Shown: positions 42,233-53,216 of the stretch, one piece after another
Position numbering within the stretch: position 1 is the first letter of the stretch
Layout: every line of letters starts with the position of its first letter
From: Galaxea fascicularis
Taxonomy: Eukaryota > Cnidaria > Anthozoa > Scleractinia > Euphylliidae
Assembly (NCBI GenBank): GCA_948470475.1
Contig: OX419339.1
Location: forward strand, 7,182,685 to 7,246,684
Direction of reading: 5' to 3'
Length of the DNA stretch: 64,000 nucleotides
Notes under the pieces: generated by a model
Databases searched by the model: none
What the model saw: the letters and a program-made list of their open reading frames with translations, nothing else
Told to the model about the DNA's origin: nothing
Made by a program: the position numbers and the translations under genes

Positions 42233-43358
42233 TGGCCAGAAATTCCGGACATTTGAGCCCACGCAGTGGCACGCGGTTTCGTTCTCAACAGTAGAAAAAT
42301 GTAAACAGGATGGCGGCTCCTTGCCAGTGGATTACGCACAGCTAAATTCTTTTCTTCAGTGGTTTAGTTTTACACAAGACTTCGTGCCTCATAAGATATT
42401 GAGCAATTCGATGTAGCTGCAGTCTATCTGTTGTAGTAAGCTCGTATGAACTTCACAGAAAATCGTATCCGATGTGTACGGTCAAAATATCTTCCGAAGA
42501 AACTCTTTGTTGGCGAACATATTTCAAAATATGATCATAGTTGACAAAATAGCATACTTAATTACCTCTCAATGAAATCTAAGTTTTCCAACATTTTTTT
42601 TACCAAAACAAAACCGATTGATCAGGTCTATTGAGTGCAATAAATTTTAGTGACATTTCCCGCGTCCATAGGAATGTTTGCTGGCCAAAAGTATCGTCCA
42701 TTCAACTTGTATCCCACCGTTCTCTACAGCATTAGAAAGCTTGTTTTTCACTGAAAATTTTGATACAAAACATGGCGGAGTTTGCAGCAAAATGCAAGTT
42801 TGTCGCCCAAGAATACAGCACATGGTTCTCGGATAAACACAAACAAGACGCTTGCGTGGCATTCGATATTTGTGCTTCTCGTGGAACTGATTTGTGCTGT
42901 TCTGGACTGTTTTTGAAGGCAATTAGCAGGGCGAAGAAATCAGCATCGAAGGTGAAAATTCGTCAAATAGTACCTCATACGGTGCTTTTCCTCAAGCGAT
43001 TGCGGCACTTGGTCTATCCCGATTATGTTGTCCGCTACGGCGCATCAAAATTTGGTTCGGCTGCAAAAATTGGATTTCAAGCTTCTGAAATAAAGAGCAT
43101 TGTATGAGCCAAGCTTCGAAAATAAACATCGATAAAAAGCAGGGCGAGTAACATTTGTCGGTGAAAGCAACTTACTCAGAATAGCCGAGGAAACTTTCAA
43201 GATTTCGACCGGATTGCGGCACTTGTTCCCGGTAAGCCAGAACTTGATCTATCTTATTTTATTTCTGCCATACATTTCCTTTGAGAGTTTGGCGGCCATA
43301 TTGCCAAGTAAACCCGCGCGTGCGCTGTTGCGTTGTCCGGAATTTCTGGCCATGGAAA
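42233..43358. repeat. internal 21-bp inverted repeat inside the CGACCGA element
   Basis: ATGGCCAGAAATTCCGGAC near 42233 recurs exactly inverted near 43339-43358, after which the two sides diverge. It may mark a second element inserted in the first, or a captured segment. No target duplication is clear. Confidence 0.6.
42772..43107 (+). CDS. unknown 111-aa ORF carried by the CGACCGA element
   Basis: ATG in a good context (AAAACATGGCG) opens a 111-codon frame, MAEFAAKCKFVAQEY to AKIGFQASEIKSIV. It has 6 Cys in the first half, a basic middle (RAKKSASKVKIRQ) and no signal peptide or membrane segment. I do not recognise the family. The G+C content and codon use look more gene-like than the surroundings. 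It could be a captured fragment of a host gene, a remnant of a transposon accessory protein, or chance. Confidence 0.35.
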   Translation: MAEFAAKCKFVAQEYSTWFSDKHKQDACVAFDICASRGTDLCCSGLFLKAISRAKKSASKVKIRQIVPHTVLFLKRLRHLVYPDYVVRYGASKFGSAAKIGFQASEIKSIV

Positions 43359-44045
43359 TATGAACCGACTGCCCCCATTGACACGCAGAGATGATTCTTG
43401 AAAAATTCGCATTTTTTGGACACTTTTCGGTCAGTTATGTGTCCAAAGTACTCTGAATTAAACATGAAAGCACGCCTTTCTTTGCAATAGCATCCCGTTT
43501 TGTGACATTTTTTTGGTACGGGCATGCGAAAAAGTCTTACCCAATCCCTTTAGACTCTTCTGCTTTTGTTTCGCTTTTCATTTTTCTCTTGCCCTTCCTA
43601 TCCATTATTCGTCCACTTCGGGACTGCGGGAGCAGTCATTTCACTCGTCCTTCTTTAAGTATTCTTCGACTGCGGGACCACAGGAGCAGCAGATTCAACT
43701 TAGGCTGTAACTGGTTCTGTTTTAAAATCAGACGATCAGTAATTATACAAACTGGAAAAAAAAGTTACCATGTCCTTAGTTCCCGGTGCTCTTCGGTTCG
43801 CTTCATAGAGAAATCGCGCCTCGCACTGCCACATGTTACCCCATTGCATGATAACAGTAATTAATGACGTCTTTGCTTAAAAAGAAAGACTCACCTGGTA
43901 AATTAACACACGACTGATATTCGGCCGACAGTTGACCGACATACCACCGACAGTTAACCGATATATCACCGACATATGACCGATAGTAAGTCGAGGTGTG
44001 TCGTCGAAATATCGACCGATACTCGGCCGATAGTCTATCTCACGC

Positions 44046-44178
44046 TCGACGGACTGTCGACGGACTGTCGACGGACTGTCGACGGACTGTCGACGGACTG
44101 TCGACCGACTGCCGACCGACTGTCGACCGACCTCGACCGACTGTCGACCGACTGTCGACCGACTGTCGACCGACTATC
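44046..44178. repeat. 11-bp tandem array (CGACGGACTGT / CGACCGACTGT), about 12 units
   Basis: Five units of CGACGGACTGT are followed by about seven of CGACCGACTGT with one short unit. It lies within the right arm of the 2.5-kb element. The left arm has its own 11-bp array (TTCGCCGACAC at about 41965-42008). Confidence 0.9.
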
Positions 44179-44256
44179 GACCGCTATATCGGCCGCTATA
44201 TCGACCGTTATATCGACCGATAGATCGGTCGACACTACCTACAGTAAACAAGATCC

Positions 44257-45090
44257 ATTTTTCTTCCAAGAGGGTCCGACAGCGTAACTAAACGAAAGTC
44301 CACTGAGCTGTAAGGTTGATCAGGTTCCGGCAAACTGTGCAACAGAGGAAAAATGGGCGGTGATGACTGACACATGCATAATTAATTGGACAACGAGATA
44401 TTACTCGGGATTTTTCACCTTGTTTTCCTCTGATCAGAGATACTGGCAGATCATTAGCAGTAAACTAACTTGATCTTCGATTTGTCTCTCGGCAGATCGC
44501 ATAAAAGGTAGGAGTTTCGCTCTGCATTGCAGCGGAAAATGATCACCATATCACTTGTCCAAAAAAAAATATAACTGAATGACAAAACGTCAGACTAGAG
44601 GATTTCTCAAGGTATTGACGAGTGTTGCTTTTGTGCATATTTTTTGACCATGTAGATTCTGCTAGAAATGTTAGATTAAGCAATACGTCAGTCAAATCTT
44701 CCAGTGTCTATGTACGGTCCTTGAACATTTGTGGTGTGTCAGTTCCGAACTGCGTCCCTAAGACAGGGAGTGATAGTTAGGGTTAAGATTAAGGGCTGGT
44801 GAAATTAATCTTTAATACAAGGGTCAGGAAAAATTCACATCATATTAGTGCAAATGGGATGGAAAAGTCGTAGGTTTTTGGGGCAATGCGCCAAAAATTT
44901 GATTCGACTGTATTCTTAAAAAAGGCTTCTCGGATTCCATGTTGTTTTCCTACGCCGATTCTCCCAAAAATAATACTTCAAAAACTTGCCTAGATGCATT
45001 TATGCAAACCGTTGAAATCCAGGTTCAGTGGTCCAAGGGTTAAATAATCGGCCATCACTGATTTGTTAAGCTGGTAACACTCCTCAAGAG
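44257..45090. other. intergenic
   Basis: No exon or repeat recognised beyond the right target duplication of the preceding element at its start. Confidence 0.35.
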
Positions 45091-45293
45091 TTCAACCCTT
45101 TAAAAGTTAAGAGTGATCAACATTAAATTTCGCCTTGTAATATCAATGCTTTATAAAACAGAGTGGTTACGAGAATTAAATTCAGAAGATGAATTTGTTC
45201 GATATTTTAACAATTTCTCCCTACTACTCCTATAAGTATAGAGGCAACGAGAAAGAATTTAAAACTTTTGATCCTAGGGTATAAAGTGTTAAC
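45091..45293. repeat. dispersed repeat copy (AAGAGTGATCAACAT family), uninterrupted
   Basis: About 200 bp that match, with substitutions, the two halves of the element at 56505-57058: GAGTGATCA.CAT.AAATTTC.CCTTGTAAT, AAAACAGAGTGGT and GATC.TAGGGT at the far end. Ends are TTAACC-like. This copy lacks the insertion seen at 56651-56999. Confidence 0.75.
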
Positions 45294-45357
45294 GACGACC
45301 AGCGTATATTCCGACCAGACCAGGTACGTCAACTTCTTTCCTGGGGCCTCTCTTCGT

Positions 45358-45753
45358 TCCCTGGATTAGCCGGAGTATCAGGCGTTTCTAGGGTGGGGAA
45401 GGAAAAAAGAGCGAGAAAGCGAAGGAAGTAACGCCTGACACAAACAGCTTCTCAGAAGCCTTCCACCCCCAGAGAGCGCGTGTTATAATTAGCCAATCAA
45501 AATAATTTCCGGTAACTGTCATGTGTCATGAGAGTAAACTTCAATATGGCGTCTGTAACCCCTACGCTGGAAGCTTGACTTCCGGTTGACTCACGTGACG
45601 TTTCTTATTGTCTTTTGACCAATTAGGGTAACATCCAGAATCTGGATGTTGGACACAAGCGAATCAATGGCTTTGTGTCAGGCCCTTCTCCTCTTCCTTC
45701 CCCTCGTCCCCGCTTCCCCGATAGGGCCTGATACTCAGGCTACCCCTGGATGG
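45358..45753. mobile_element. MITE with GCCTGAGTATCAGGC-type termini
   Basis: The left end TAGCCGGAGTATCAGGC and the right end (inverted) TAGCCTGAGTATCAGGC are near identical, and GGGGAAGG / CCTTCCCC follow inside each. About 396 bp, no coding capacity. Exact ends uncertain by a few bases. Confidence 0.65.
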
Positions 45754-46187
45754 GAGAGAGACCTTGAGAGCGAGGCGTGCATTCTTATCAGCCGAAACTC
45801 CGTAAGGTATTCTACGAGGCGGGTATTATTTCAACTTTGATTTCTTTGTCATGGTGATATTTTCGGGATGTCCTCTATCATCTGGCGTAGTTGTGCATCA
45901 AATCAACTTGTCATGCACTGAATCCGTGTGGGTTCCGATTGCAGCTTTCAACAGCTGTTCGCCTAAGCACTTGTGTGAGTATTGCTGAAGTACGATGGCC
46001 CACAATGGACACGCTGCAAATAAAACGAATGCTGCAAATAATAAAAAAAAAAACCGCTGCAAATAAGAAACGACACTGCAAATAAAAAACAAAATATCAT
46101 GCAAGTGCACACTGTCAAAGGGACTGGGTAAAGTTCTTCTAATTCGTTCCCAGAGTCCCTCTCTTTTTCAAAATAAGCAAGTATTCG

Positions 46188-47415
46188 CACAGGCAGCCCA
46201 ATCATGGTGTGTGTCATCAATAGTTGATACATAAAAATTGACCGTTAAAAACCTAGAATTCCAACGAACCGAGTAGCGGTGGAAATATTTATATTCTGGT
46301 CAAATAAAGCCTTCCTACCTTCACTCTACTGTTTCTTGTCCCTTTCTGGGACGTCTAAATGCAATATACTCGCTTTTTTCAAATCCCAGGTCACTGTCCA
46401 TTCTAAATAAAGGGAAGGCCGGTGACTCGAGATCGAACCAGCCACCGCTCGAAGGCCAATAAATTCCCAAAACAGCAGAGTATCCGCTTCAAATCACCAG
46501 CAGCAGCGGCGTAGGTAAATTTCCTTTCTTTTTTCGCCAACTTACCCGATAATTCGACCAACACAATCGGGGAATCGCTCATTTCACCACTCAAATTTGA
46601 CCAATTCGGCGACTCCATGATGCGTGATGCGTTTCCGTATACGAGATTCAAATACTCTGGCTTAGTGACCGCGGCTGCTCGGGAAAAGGGGCACTTACTC
46701 GGGGGATGGATGGTCCTTTTGTCCACATGCACTTGGCTGCACTGGGGGTGTGCGATGCGTTAGATTTGACCAGAAATAAAAATATGTTTAATGGCTCGCG
46801 TGCTACGAAGCCCGCGAAAATATTCCACCCGCGATGCTGTGAAAGGTCGCGAAATAGCTAGTCAGTAGATTCACCGGATTTCGCTGTCTTTCGGCGTGTC
46901 TTCAGTGTGACTTAACAGTATTTTTGCCTTATTTTTTAAGGCCATATTATGGCAAATTCATAGACCTCAGCTTGTTCATCGGTCAACTTGTCACAAAACA
47001 TAGCAACACTTTCCACACAGATTCAACCGTAAAAATTAACGAATTGTGGCTTTATAGTACCGATGGAAAATTTTGTGGAAAAGCTCAAAACTATAAGGAT
47101 CTACGCGGCTGCTGCTGGGGCGATTTGAAGCGGATACTCTGCTGTTTTGGGAATTTATTGGCCTTCGAGCGGTGGCTGGTTCGATCTCGAGTCACCGGCC
47201 TTCCCTTTATTTAGAATGGACAGTGACCTGGGATTTGAAAAAAGCGAGGATATTGCATTTAGACGTCCCAGAAAGGGACAAGAAACAGTAGAGTGAAGGT
47301 AGGAAGGCTTTATTTGACTAGAATATAAATATTTCCACCGCTACTCGGTTCGTTGGAATTCTAGGTTTTTAACGGTCAACTTTTGATGACACACACCGTG
47401 ATTGGGCTGCCTGTG
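46188..47415. mobile_element. 1.2-kb foldback element nested in the left arm, TSD GTATTCG
   Basis: Inverted termini CACAGGCAGCCCAATCA and GTATTCG direct repeats (46181-46187 and 47416-47422) bound the insertion. Arms of about 310 bp (46188-46500 and 47108-47415) enclose about 600 bp of unrecognised sequence. The right arm of the host element keeps the uninterrupted site (GTATTCG inverted at 48175-48181), so the insertion is proven by an internal empty-site control. Confidence 0.88.
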
Positions 47416-47424
47416 GTATTCGTG

Positions 47425-47595
47425 ATGTTTTGTATTTTTTGTGGCACTGAGGAAACTCTAGAGAGTATCCGCGATAAATGCGTGGCTGAAGGGGATGAAA
47501 ATCAAGTAATAAAACACTATTTTCACCGTGGTTATCCGTATGAAGCTATTGTGGGTCTTTTCAAGGAACGAGAAGGACTTCAAATGTGTGTATGA
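47425..47595 (+). pseudogene. N-terminal fragment of integrase-like transposase, plus-strand copy
   Basis: Frame MFCIFCGTEETLE..HYFHRGYPYEAIVGL..EGLQMCV ends at a TGA; the same frame then continues TLKRRLKCLGLK before a second stop. The Y-x-x-G-[YF]-x-Y-E-x-I-x-x-L..LKR.L..LGL pattern is the helix-turn-helix start of metazoan integrase-core (rve-type) proteins. The TGA replaces an expected Arg codon (CGA), a simple C-to-T change. No catalytic DDE core follows. Confidence 0.7.
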
Positions 47596-48001
47596 ACACT
47601 TAAAAGACGGCTGAAATGTCTTGGATTGAAAATGAAAGGCAATACACCTTGTCACAGTTTCCGAAGCCATCTTGACGAGTAGGCAAGAGAATAATTGTTC
47701 TCGCAGATACACGAGAAAGATTACAGACAAATGTATGAGAAATTAAATTCCACCGGGAGGATTTTAGAGCCGTTAGCAACCTCAGATTTTCACATTAAAG
47801 TCCTTTGGATAGTAACTTCAGTTTCCAATTCATAAATTTTCTACATTCAAGGCTTTTACAAGTTATTTGACATTGGAGTTCCTATATTTACTCTGTTATT
47901 TCCGAAGCGTTTGCCTACCCGTCAAGATGGCGTCGGAAACCTTGACAAGGTCTATTGCCTTTCCTTTTCAATCCAAAACATTTCAGCCGTCTTTTAAGTG
48001 T

Positions 48002-48172
48002 TCATACACACATTTGGAGTCCTTCTCGTTTCTTGACAAGACCCACAATAGCTTCATACGGATAACCACGGTGAAAATAGTGCTTTATCACTTTATTTTC
48101 ATCCCCTTCAGCCACGCATTTATTGCAGATACTCTCTAGAGTTTCCTCAGTGCCACAAAAGATACAAAACAT
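48002..48172 (-). pseudogene. N-terminal fragment of integrase-like transposase, minus-strand copy
   Basis: Inverted copy of the fragment at 47425-47595: MFCIFCGTEETLESICNKCV..HYFHRGYPYEAIVGLVKKREG, ending at the same TGA. The two copies share the stop and differ by a handful of residues, so the stop predates the duplication. The open frame upstream runs through the terminal arm. Confidence 0.7.
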
Positions 48173-48257
48173 CACGAATACTTGCTTATTTTGAAAAAGA
48201 GAGGGACTCTGGGAACGAATTAGAAGAACTTTACCCAGTCCCTCTGACACTGTTCAC

Positions 48258-48440
48258 GTGCATATTTTGTTTTTTATTCGCAGCGTCGTTTCTTATTTGC
48301 AGCAGCGTTCGTTTCTTGTCTGCAGCAGCGTTCGTTCCTTGTTTGCAGCAGCGCCGTTTCTTGTTTGCAGCAGCGTTCGTTTCTTATCTGCAGCGTTTTT
48401 TTTTTATTTGCAGCATTCGTTTTATTTGCAGCGCGTCCAT
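48258..48440. repeat. GCAGC(G)TT-CGTTT-CTT-TTTGCA subterminal repeats (right arm)
   Basis: Seven to eight units of about 20-25 bp, each holding TTTGCAGCAGCG or close variants. The left arm (46010-46090) has four shorter units of CTGCAAATAA, so the array has expanded mainly on the right. Such subterminal repeats are often transposase-binding sites; that role is inferred. Confidence 0.75.
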
Positions 48441-48460
48441 TGTGGGCCATCGTACTGAAG

Positions 48461-50140
48461 GATGCGAGTGATGACTGAAAAATACTACAGCCCAGAGATG
48501 CCCAAGAACAAGTGCGTTTACAGTAATTTCTCGGGGAAGCACAAGGTAACTAGTTATTACTAGCGAGCTAACTGAGGCGGAAACTAAATTACGCCCTCCG
48601 GTGGAGCCCGCACGCTCCAAGTTCAGCGGGGAAACGGCTTTTAATTTTGATGGCAGAACAAAGGGCGGGCTTCTTGAGTCAGATTAGATGTAGAAGGGGA
48701 CACATCCTCTCTTACGGTAATTCTCTCCCTCTAAGCAGTTCATAGCAACTGCCCCTTTTTTGCGTCATGACCATAAAGTGGCTGATGGGTTTATTTCTGT
48801 CTGCGGAAAATGAATTTTTCGCTTCCTTTCATAATTACGAACGCATTAGCATTAACAACTCATTCGTTGTAATTATTCCCGCAGAAATTAAGCATACTTT
48901 ATGTCGGAGAAACTGTGACTTAAAAAACTTTCAACCCCAAGCCGGATAGAAATGCTAATAAAATTCGTTAAACTTAAATAATAAAGACAATTTAGGTTTA
49001 GCCTTAGGTCCTCATTAATCGTTAAATCGTCACTTAAGCTGCGGTTACACAATTTTTTGCTTGCTTAGGCGACGCGTCATTGAGTTGCATCGTCATCGCG
49101 CGGCTAAAATCGCACGGGAAGCCTCCCATAACAGGAGACGAGGCAACCCAGTTCTAAGCAGTGATAATCTCAATTCATTAGATTTGTTACCGCTGTATTT
49201 TTAGTGCGAGGGTGATAGCTGGTCGGTTTTCGTCGCTCATAAATTGAGTGGCAATTTTGAAAGAAAAACAAGGCCCGTCGCTTATGCACACGGCCTAAGT
49301 CTTGAGGTAGTTCTCTATTTCCTTCTCTCCCTCTTTGTAGTGTTGAGTTTTGACGGTTTCACAAAGAAACATTGCTAGGGGAAAGGGGATAAACTCGTCT
49401 GTTTTAACAGACGTATTAATAGTTCGGTGGCCTTTTGACAAGTGTCCCAAACGCTTAGGACCTGTAATGTGAGCAAAGTACATTTAAACCCCTTTACTGT
49501 TATTCTTGTTGTACACTCTCACAACAAATTCGCTCACTGTGTTTATTTATCGCTTGTTTTTACATTTAATGAAATTTTTTCACGCTATAGAATTATATAT
49601 TCGTGTCATATATTTTTTCCGCTTTGCAAACTAGATTAAGTCATATATTGATTTTCAGCATCGTTCTTTAAAGAGGTCCTTCGCCCTCTAATTGAAGTCT
49701 CATTCAGAAAAGATTGAAGGTGGCGAGCTATTGGTTGATTGGTTATGTCCAGGCTCAGTTTAATACTCATGGTCAGGTGGAGTTACGGATTCTTTTCTGT
49801 GGAGGGGCGAACACGCGGCTTGTGCAGCTTCACAGAGTCGGCGGAAACGGTGCTGCAACAGCAAATACAACAAAGAGAGTTGTCAGACAAGTCGCTTACT
49901 AATCTCAGCGCAGGGGCAGCTCTAGTACCATGTGACTTAATTTGCTATTTGGTGATTCGATTTACAAGTAGCCAACAGTTCATGCTCGAGGTGGGCTCCT
50001 GCCAGTTGGGTTTCTTACCTTGAAATAGACTGCGTAAAACTCGGGTTTTGATCGGTCTAGAGAAGTTTGCAATTAAAGTGTTGATCCACGAATGACATCA
50101 TGAGTCGAACGAAGTAGAAAAGGCAATGAATAAAACAAAT
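48461..50140. other. intergenic
   Basis: No supported exon or repeat. Open frames at 48767 and 49714-50023 lack motifs or splice context. Confidence 0.35.
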
Positions 50141-50313
50141 AGACTCCATTTGTCAGTGCGTGTGTGTACTCTGATGACGCACCATGGAGGACTCAAAACG
50201 TGGAAATAACATCAATTATGTTACTCGCCAGCGGTCATCAGCGTACGCCTCATTACGTTCTGATGTCATCCATGTGCTCAATAAGATTACGCACGCACTG
50301 ACAAATGGACTCT
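50141..50313. mobile_element. 173-bp MITE (AGA(C/G)TCCATTTGTCAGTGCG termini)
   Basis: The termini are inverted copies over about 22 bp with one difference near the end. No coding capacity; flanking duplication not clear. Confidence 0.75.
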
Positions 50314-53069
50314 AACTGTTGAATATTACGGTTTGCTTTTGTTTTGGATTGTTTTCATTGTATCGAGACTGAAATCTTTATTAGTTCCAGGAATCGTTTG
50401 TAAGACCACTTTCCAGTTAAGAGACCCTTCATATTGCTAATTCATATTAAGGCCTTTGTGTTCCCCACGGCGTAGCTTAGCTAACCTCTATACCGGAAAT
50501 TCGTAATAGAAACAGGTTAAAAATAAATAGATAGTCTAAAAGATGTATTTTAGAAAGAGGCGCTAGTATTGAAATATTCAGCTGGAAAAATGTAAGAATC
50601 AGGGACCCGTTTCTCGAAAGTAAGGTAAACTTTTCGGGCCCAAAAAGTCATTTTAAAAACTGCGATCCACTTATTTTAAAAAGCTGGCCTTTTATTATGA
50701 TTTCAAGATACGAAAGGGTTAAATTTTTTCAAAATTTCATACCTGGAAACGTCTACGTTTATAAGATACGAAAGAAATTATAGCACCCGAAATTGGCCCG
50801 AAAACGTTGCGGGGGTTTTGAAAAACGCACGCCACGTTTGAGAATCAGAACTCTCAGGGATTTTGCCATTTAAGTCCAAAACTAAAAAATTTAACTTGAA
50901 TAAGTAATGGATCTTTTTAAAAATAAAACTGCGTGACGGAGTCGGTGTGGGAGGAAAAGCGAATTTTAAGTATCATCACCAGTTGCTAAGGAAAATTGAC
51001 TAATTAAGAGATTCAAAGCTGACTTTTTGAGAGGGTTGCATCTTGTTCAGAGCGAATCAGTGAATTGTGGTCCATATGTGGTTTACGTAGTGAGCGGTAA
51101 AGATACAGTGGAAATCGAGGTAAAGCGTGAAACGACGATAAATTGCTGACTGAAAAGCGTTTGATTACGTACGTCAACTGAATCAGAAATGTTTGCGCTT
51201 CAGGATTTTGCAAGTCGATAAGAAACTGAATGAAAAGAAACAAATTACAGTGAAAGAACGTTCTTAAGGCAAGCGGCCAAAACCAACATATTCGTGATGG
51301 TAATAATGAAAGGCTTGTGTTTTTTGCCAGTTGACATGATATAATCACTCACCAGAAAATTTCTAAAAGTAGGCCGTCCCGACGTATGGTTATCTGTCGC
51401 CTTGAATCTCAAGGATTAGGTCAACAGTTTTGTGAAGGTGTGGTGGCTATTGAATGGATCTAACTTTGGATCACTCATAATTGACTATGGGGGATGTAGT
51501 TGATAGCTGGCATTAACGCTTCATTTGGTTCATAAAATAATTAAAGTGTTGAAAATGTAAACTCTGTTCTTCATCGGAAATTGAATTCATGACCAAACCA
51601 AACTAGATTTGAGATTGATGAAGAAATTGAATAATTCTAACGTGCGGTTCAGCATGCGGTACCTTCCTGATTCTTTCTCAGCAAAGAAATAAAATAGATT
51701 AGACTAAAATCAGTTTAGCAATTTTTTCCAGAATTTGGAAGATTAAAGCATCAAAAGGCTTCTTGATTTGCAAATTGCTTGGAAAATTGAAGTAAATGTT
51801 CATGAGAGACGGTTGGAAAGCATAGTGACAGAAGATTGAAATCAGCCATGCAAGAGTGAGAAATTAAGGTTCTTCGGTTAAATTGTGGTAAGTTTTTCAT
51901 TTTATTTTGAAGTATTGAGATAAAGAACAAAGACAAAATCACAAAAGAGTGCCGGATCAAACTTACAATTCAGTCTCTGTCGCTTAATTTGTTTATGTTG
52001 TCGTGCTGCACTGAAGATTAAAGACCCTTTTAATTTTATCACCATGCAAAAACGCTATCTTACTCTTAACCTTAGGCAAGTAAATTTCTCTACCGCTACA
52101 ATTTTATCTTTCGTTGAAAAGTTCTTGCAGGTAGCGAAAAACAAAACGTCTACTCCGCTTAGCCCGGGAACAAAAAATGGTTACCTCGATGTTTTTTTTT
52201 GATGCTGTTTCTCATATCATCTTCGCTATACGTTCAGGTTTTCAAAGAAACTAAGGTACTATAGCCGGAAAGCAATCTGCTAAGGTCGCCGTTTACCATA
52301 TTGAGATAGTGTCTGGCTGTCCTCAAAGAAAAGTAGCAATTAGTTACTGCCGAAGATAAGAGATGCAACTTTTATTGTGTGTTCCGAAAAAAATATTAAT
52401 TTAGATAACTTTACTTACCCCATAGAAAGGTAAAAACGAACCTCAGCGTGCAAAGGTTAAATAAACTACCAAAGAGAACTTTGGAACGGTGGTATGTTTT
52501 CAGTTGTAAGTGTGAGTCTCGGGCTTTAAGTGAGTCACTGCTGTCTTCCTTTATTCTTTACCTGTTCGCGAAGAATCATTTGGTAGAATTCCATATCCTG
52601 TGCTTTTCTCGATCTGTATCTTTCTTACGTGCTGTATTTTCATCCAAGCGATACGTTTAGAAGCCCACAGGGCAAACGCAACATAAAAGGATATTATTGT
52701 TGACCAAGCTCAGTCCATTAGAGCTCCTCAAAAAGAAAATCACGGAACTGAATGCAGGAACTAATTTTCAGTGCAAAGAACGTTTCGCTCTGAAAGTCCC
52801 AATTTACTAGAATTGCACTTTTCATGGTGGCTCAGTTTTAAGTTCCTTGATATTACTCAGTTGAATGGAGACAATTCAGGGAGAACGAGTTTTTCAAAAG
52901 TACTTGTAATGACGGCAGTCTTCAAAAAATCGTTTGTGTAATGAGACAATTCAACTCGAGGAAAATATCTGAATAATGTTCTTGTTCAGTTTGCCATCGA
53001 AGTTTCATGAGTTTTATAAGTGTTATTTTTAAAGTTTAATCTTCGTAACGCTAAATGCAACTTCCCTAC
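50314..53069. other. region that should hold later exons of the 53.1-kb minus-strand gene
   Basis: The secreted-protein exon at 53070 splices into this region, but I could not identify its next exon. No other gene or repeat is recognised. Confidence 0.3.
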
Positions 53070-53216
53070 CTGTACACTCTCGACTCCATCTGTTCTTTTC
53101 TTTTGCCTTTTTCCAATTCCGATGTTACCCGCTCCAGCGGTAAAAGCACCAGCTTGTGGACACACAGATGCAACAAGGAGGACTATGAGGATAAGGGCAG
53201 TGAATCTTGAAAACAT
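53070..53216 (-). CDS. first coding exon of a putative secreted peptide or small protein
   Basis: ATG at 53216 opens 49 codons ending in a consensus-like donor (CAG then GTAGGG) in phase 0. The start is a textbook signal peptide (MFSRFTALILIVLLVASVC then PQAGA), followed by FTAGAGNIGIGKRQKKRTDG, with dibasic and polybasic sites (KR, KKR) that could be proprotein-cleavage sites. Downstream exons were not found. It resembles the exon at 58238 in layout: signal peptide, F-[TI]-AG motif, then a Lys/Arg cluster. Family unknown; a neuropeptide, antimicrobial or matrix precursor are possibilities only. Confidence 0.5.

Larger units (their letters stand above)
41758..44256. mobile_element. 2.5-kb transposon with long CGACCGA-repeat inverted arms and 8-bp TSD
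   Basis: The ends GGATCTTGTTTACTGTAGGT are exact inverted copies; about 47 of 48 terminal bases match. Perfect ATTTTTCT direct repeats flank it (41750-41757, 44257-44264). Each arm (about 41758-42168 and 43913-44256) is a degenerate array of 11-bp units of the types TCGACCGACTG, TCGACGGACTG and TTCGCCGACAC. The core holds a 111-aa open frame and an internal 21-bp inverted repeat. No DDE transposase is recognised, so it is probably non-autonomous. An 8-bp duplication plus long structured TIRs would fit Mutator, Merlin, hAT, Zisupton or P-like groups; the group is unresolved. Confidence 0.88.
45991..48454. mobile_element. palindromic IS3EU-like element, 6-bp TSD, with nested foldback insertion
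   Basis: Termini TACGATGGCCCACAATGGAC at both ends (inverted, exact), flanked by CTGAAG on each side (45985-45990 and 48455-48460). Subterminal (CTGCAAATAA)-type repeats follow in both arms. Both arms continue inward for several hundred bases as inverted copies that include the start of a transposase-like gene, so the element is built of two 5' ends facing each other. A 6-bp duplication and 5'-TAY ends fit my recollection of IS3EU elements, as does the encoded helix-turn-helix. A 1.2-kb foldback element is inserted in the left arm only. Confidence 0.85.

Noticed and set aside
44041..44180. CRISPR-like regularly spaced repeats
   Set aside because: The units are contiguous 11-bp tandem repeats without spacers in an animal genome, inside a transposon arm.
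43976..44287. Open frames rich in STDCRPTVDRLS-type repeats (and mirror frames at 41714-42014)
   Set aside because: They are read-through of the 11-bp CGACCGA arrays of a transposon arm; an 11-bp period cannot encode a stable peptide repeat of one register, and both strands are open.
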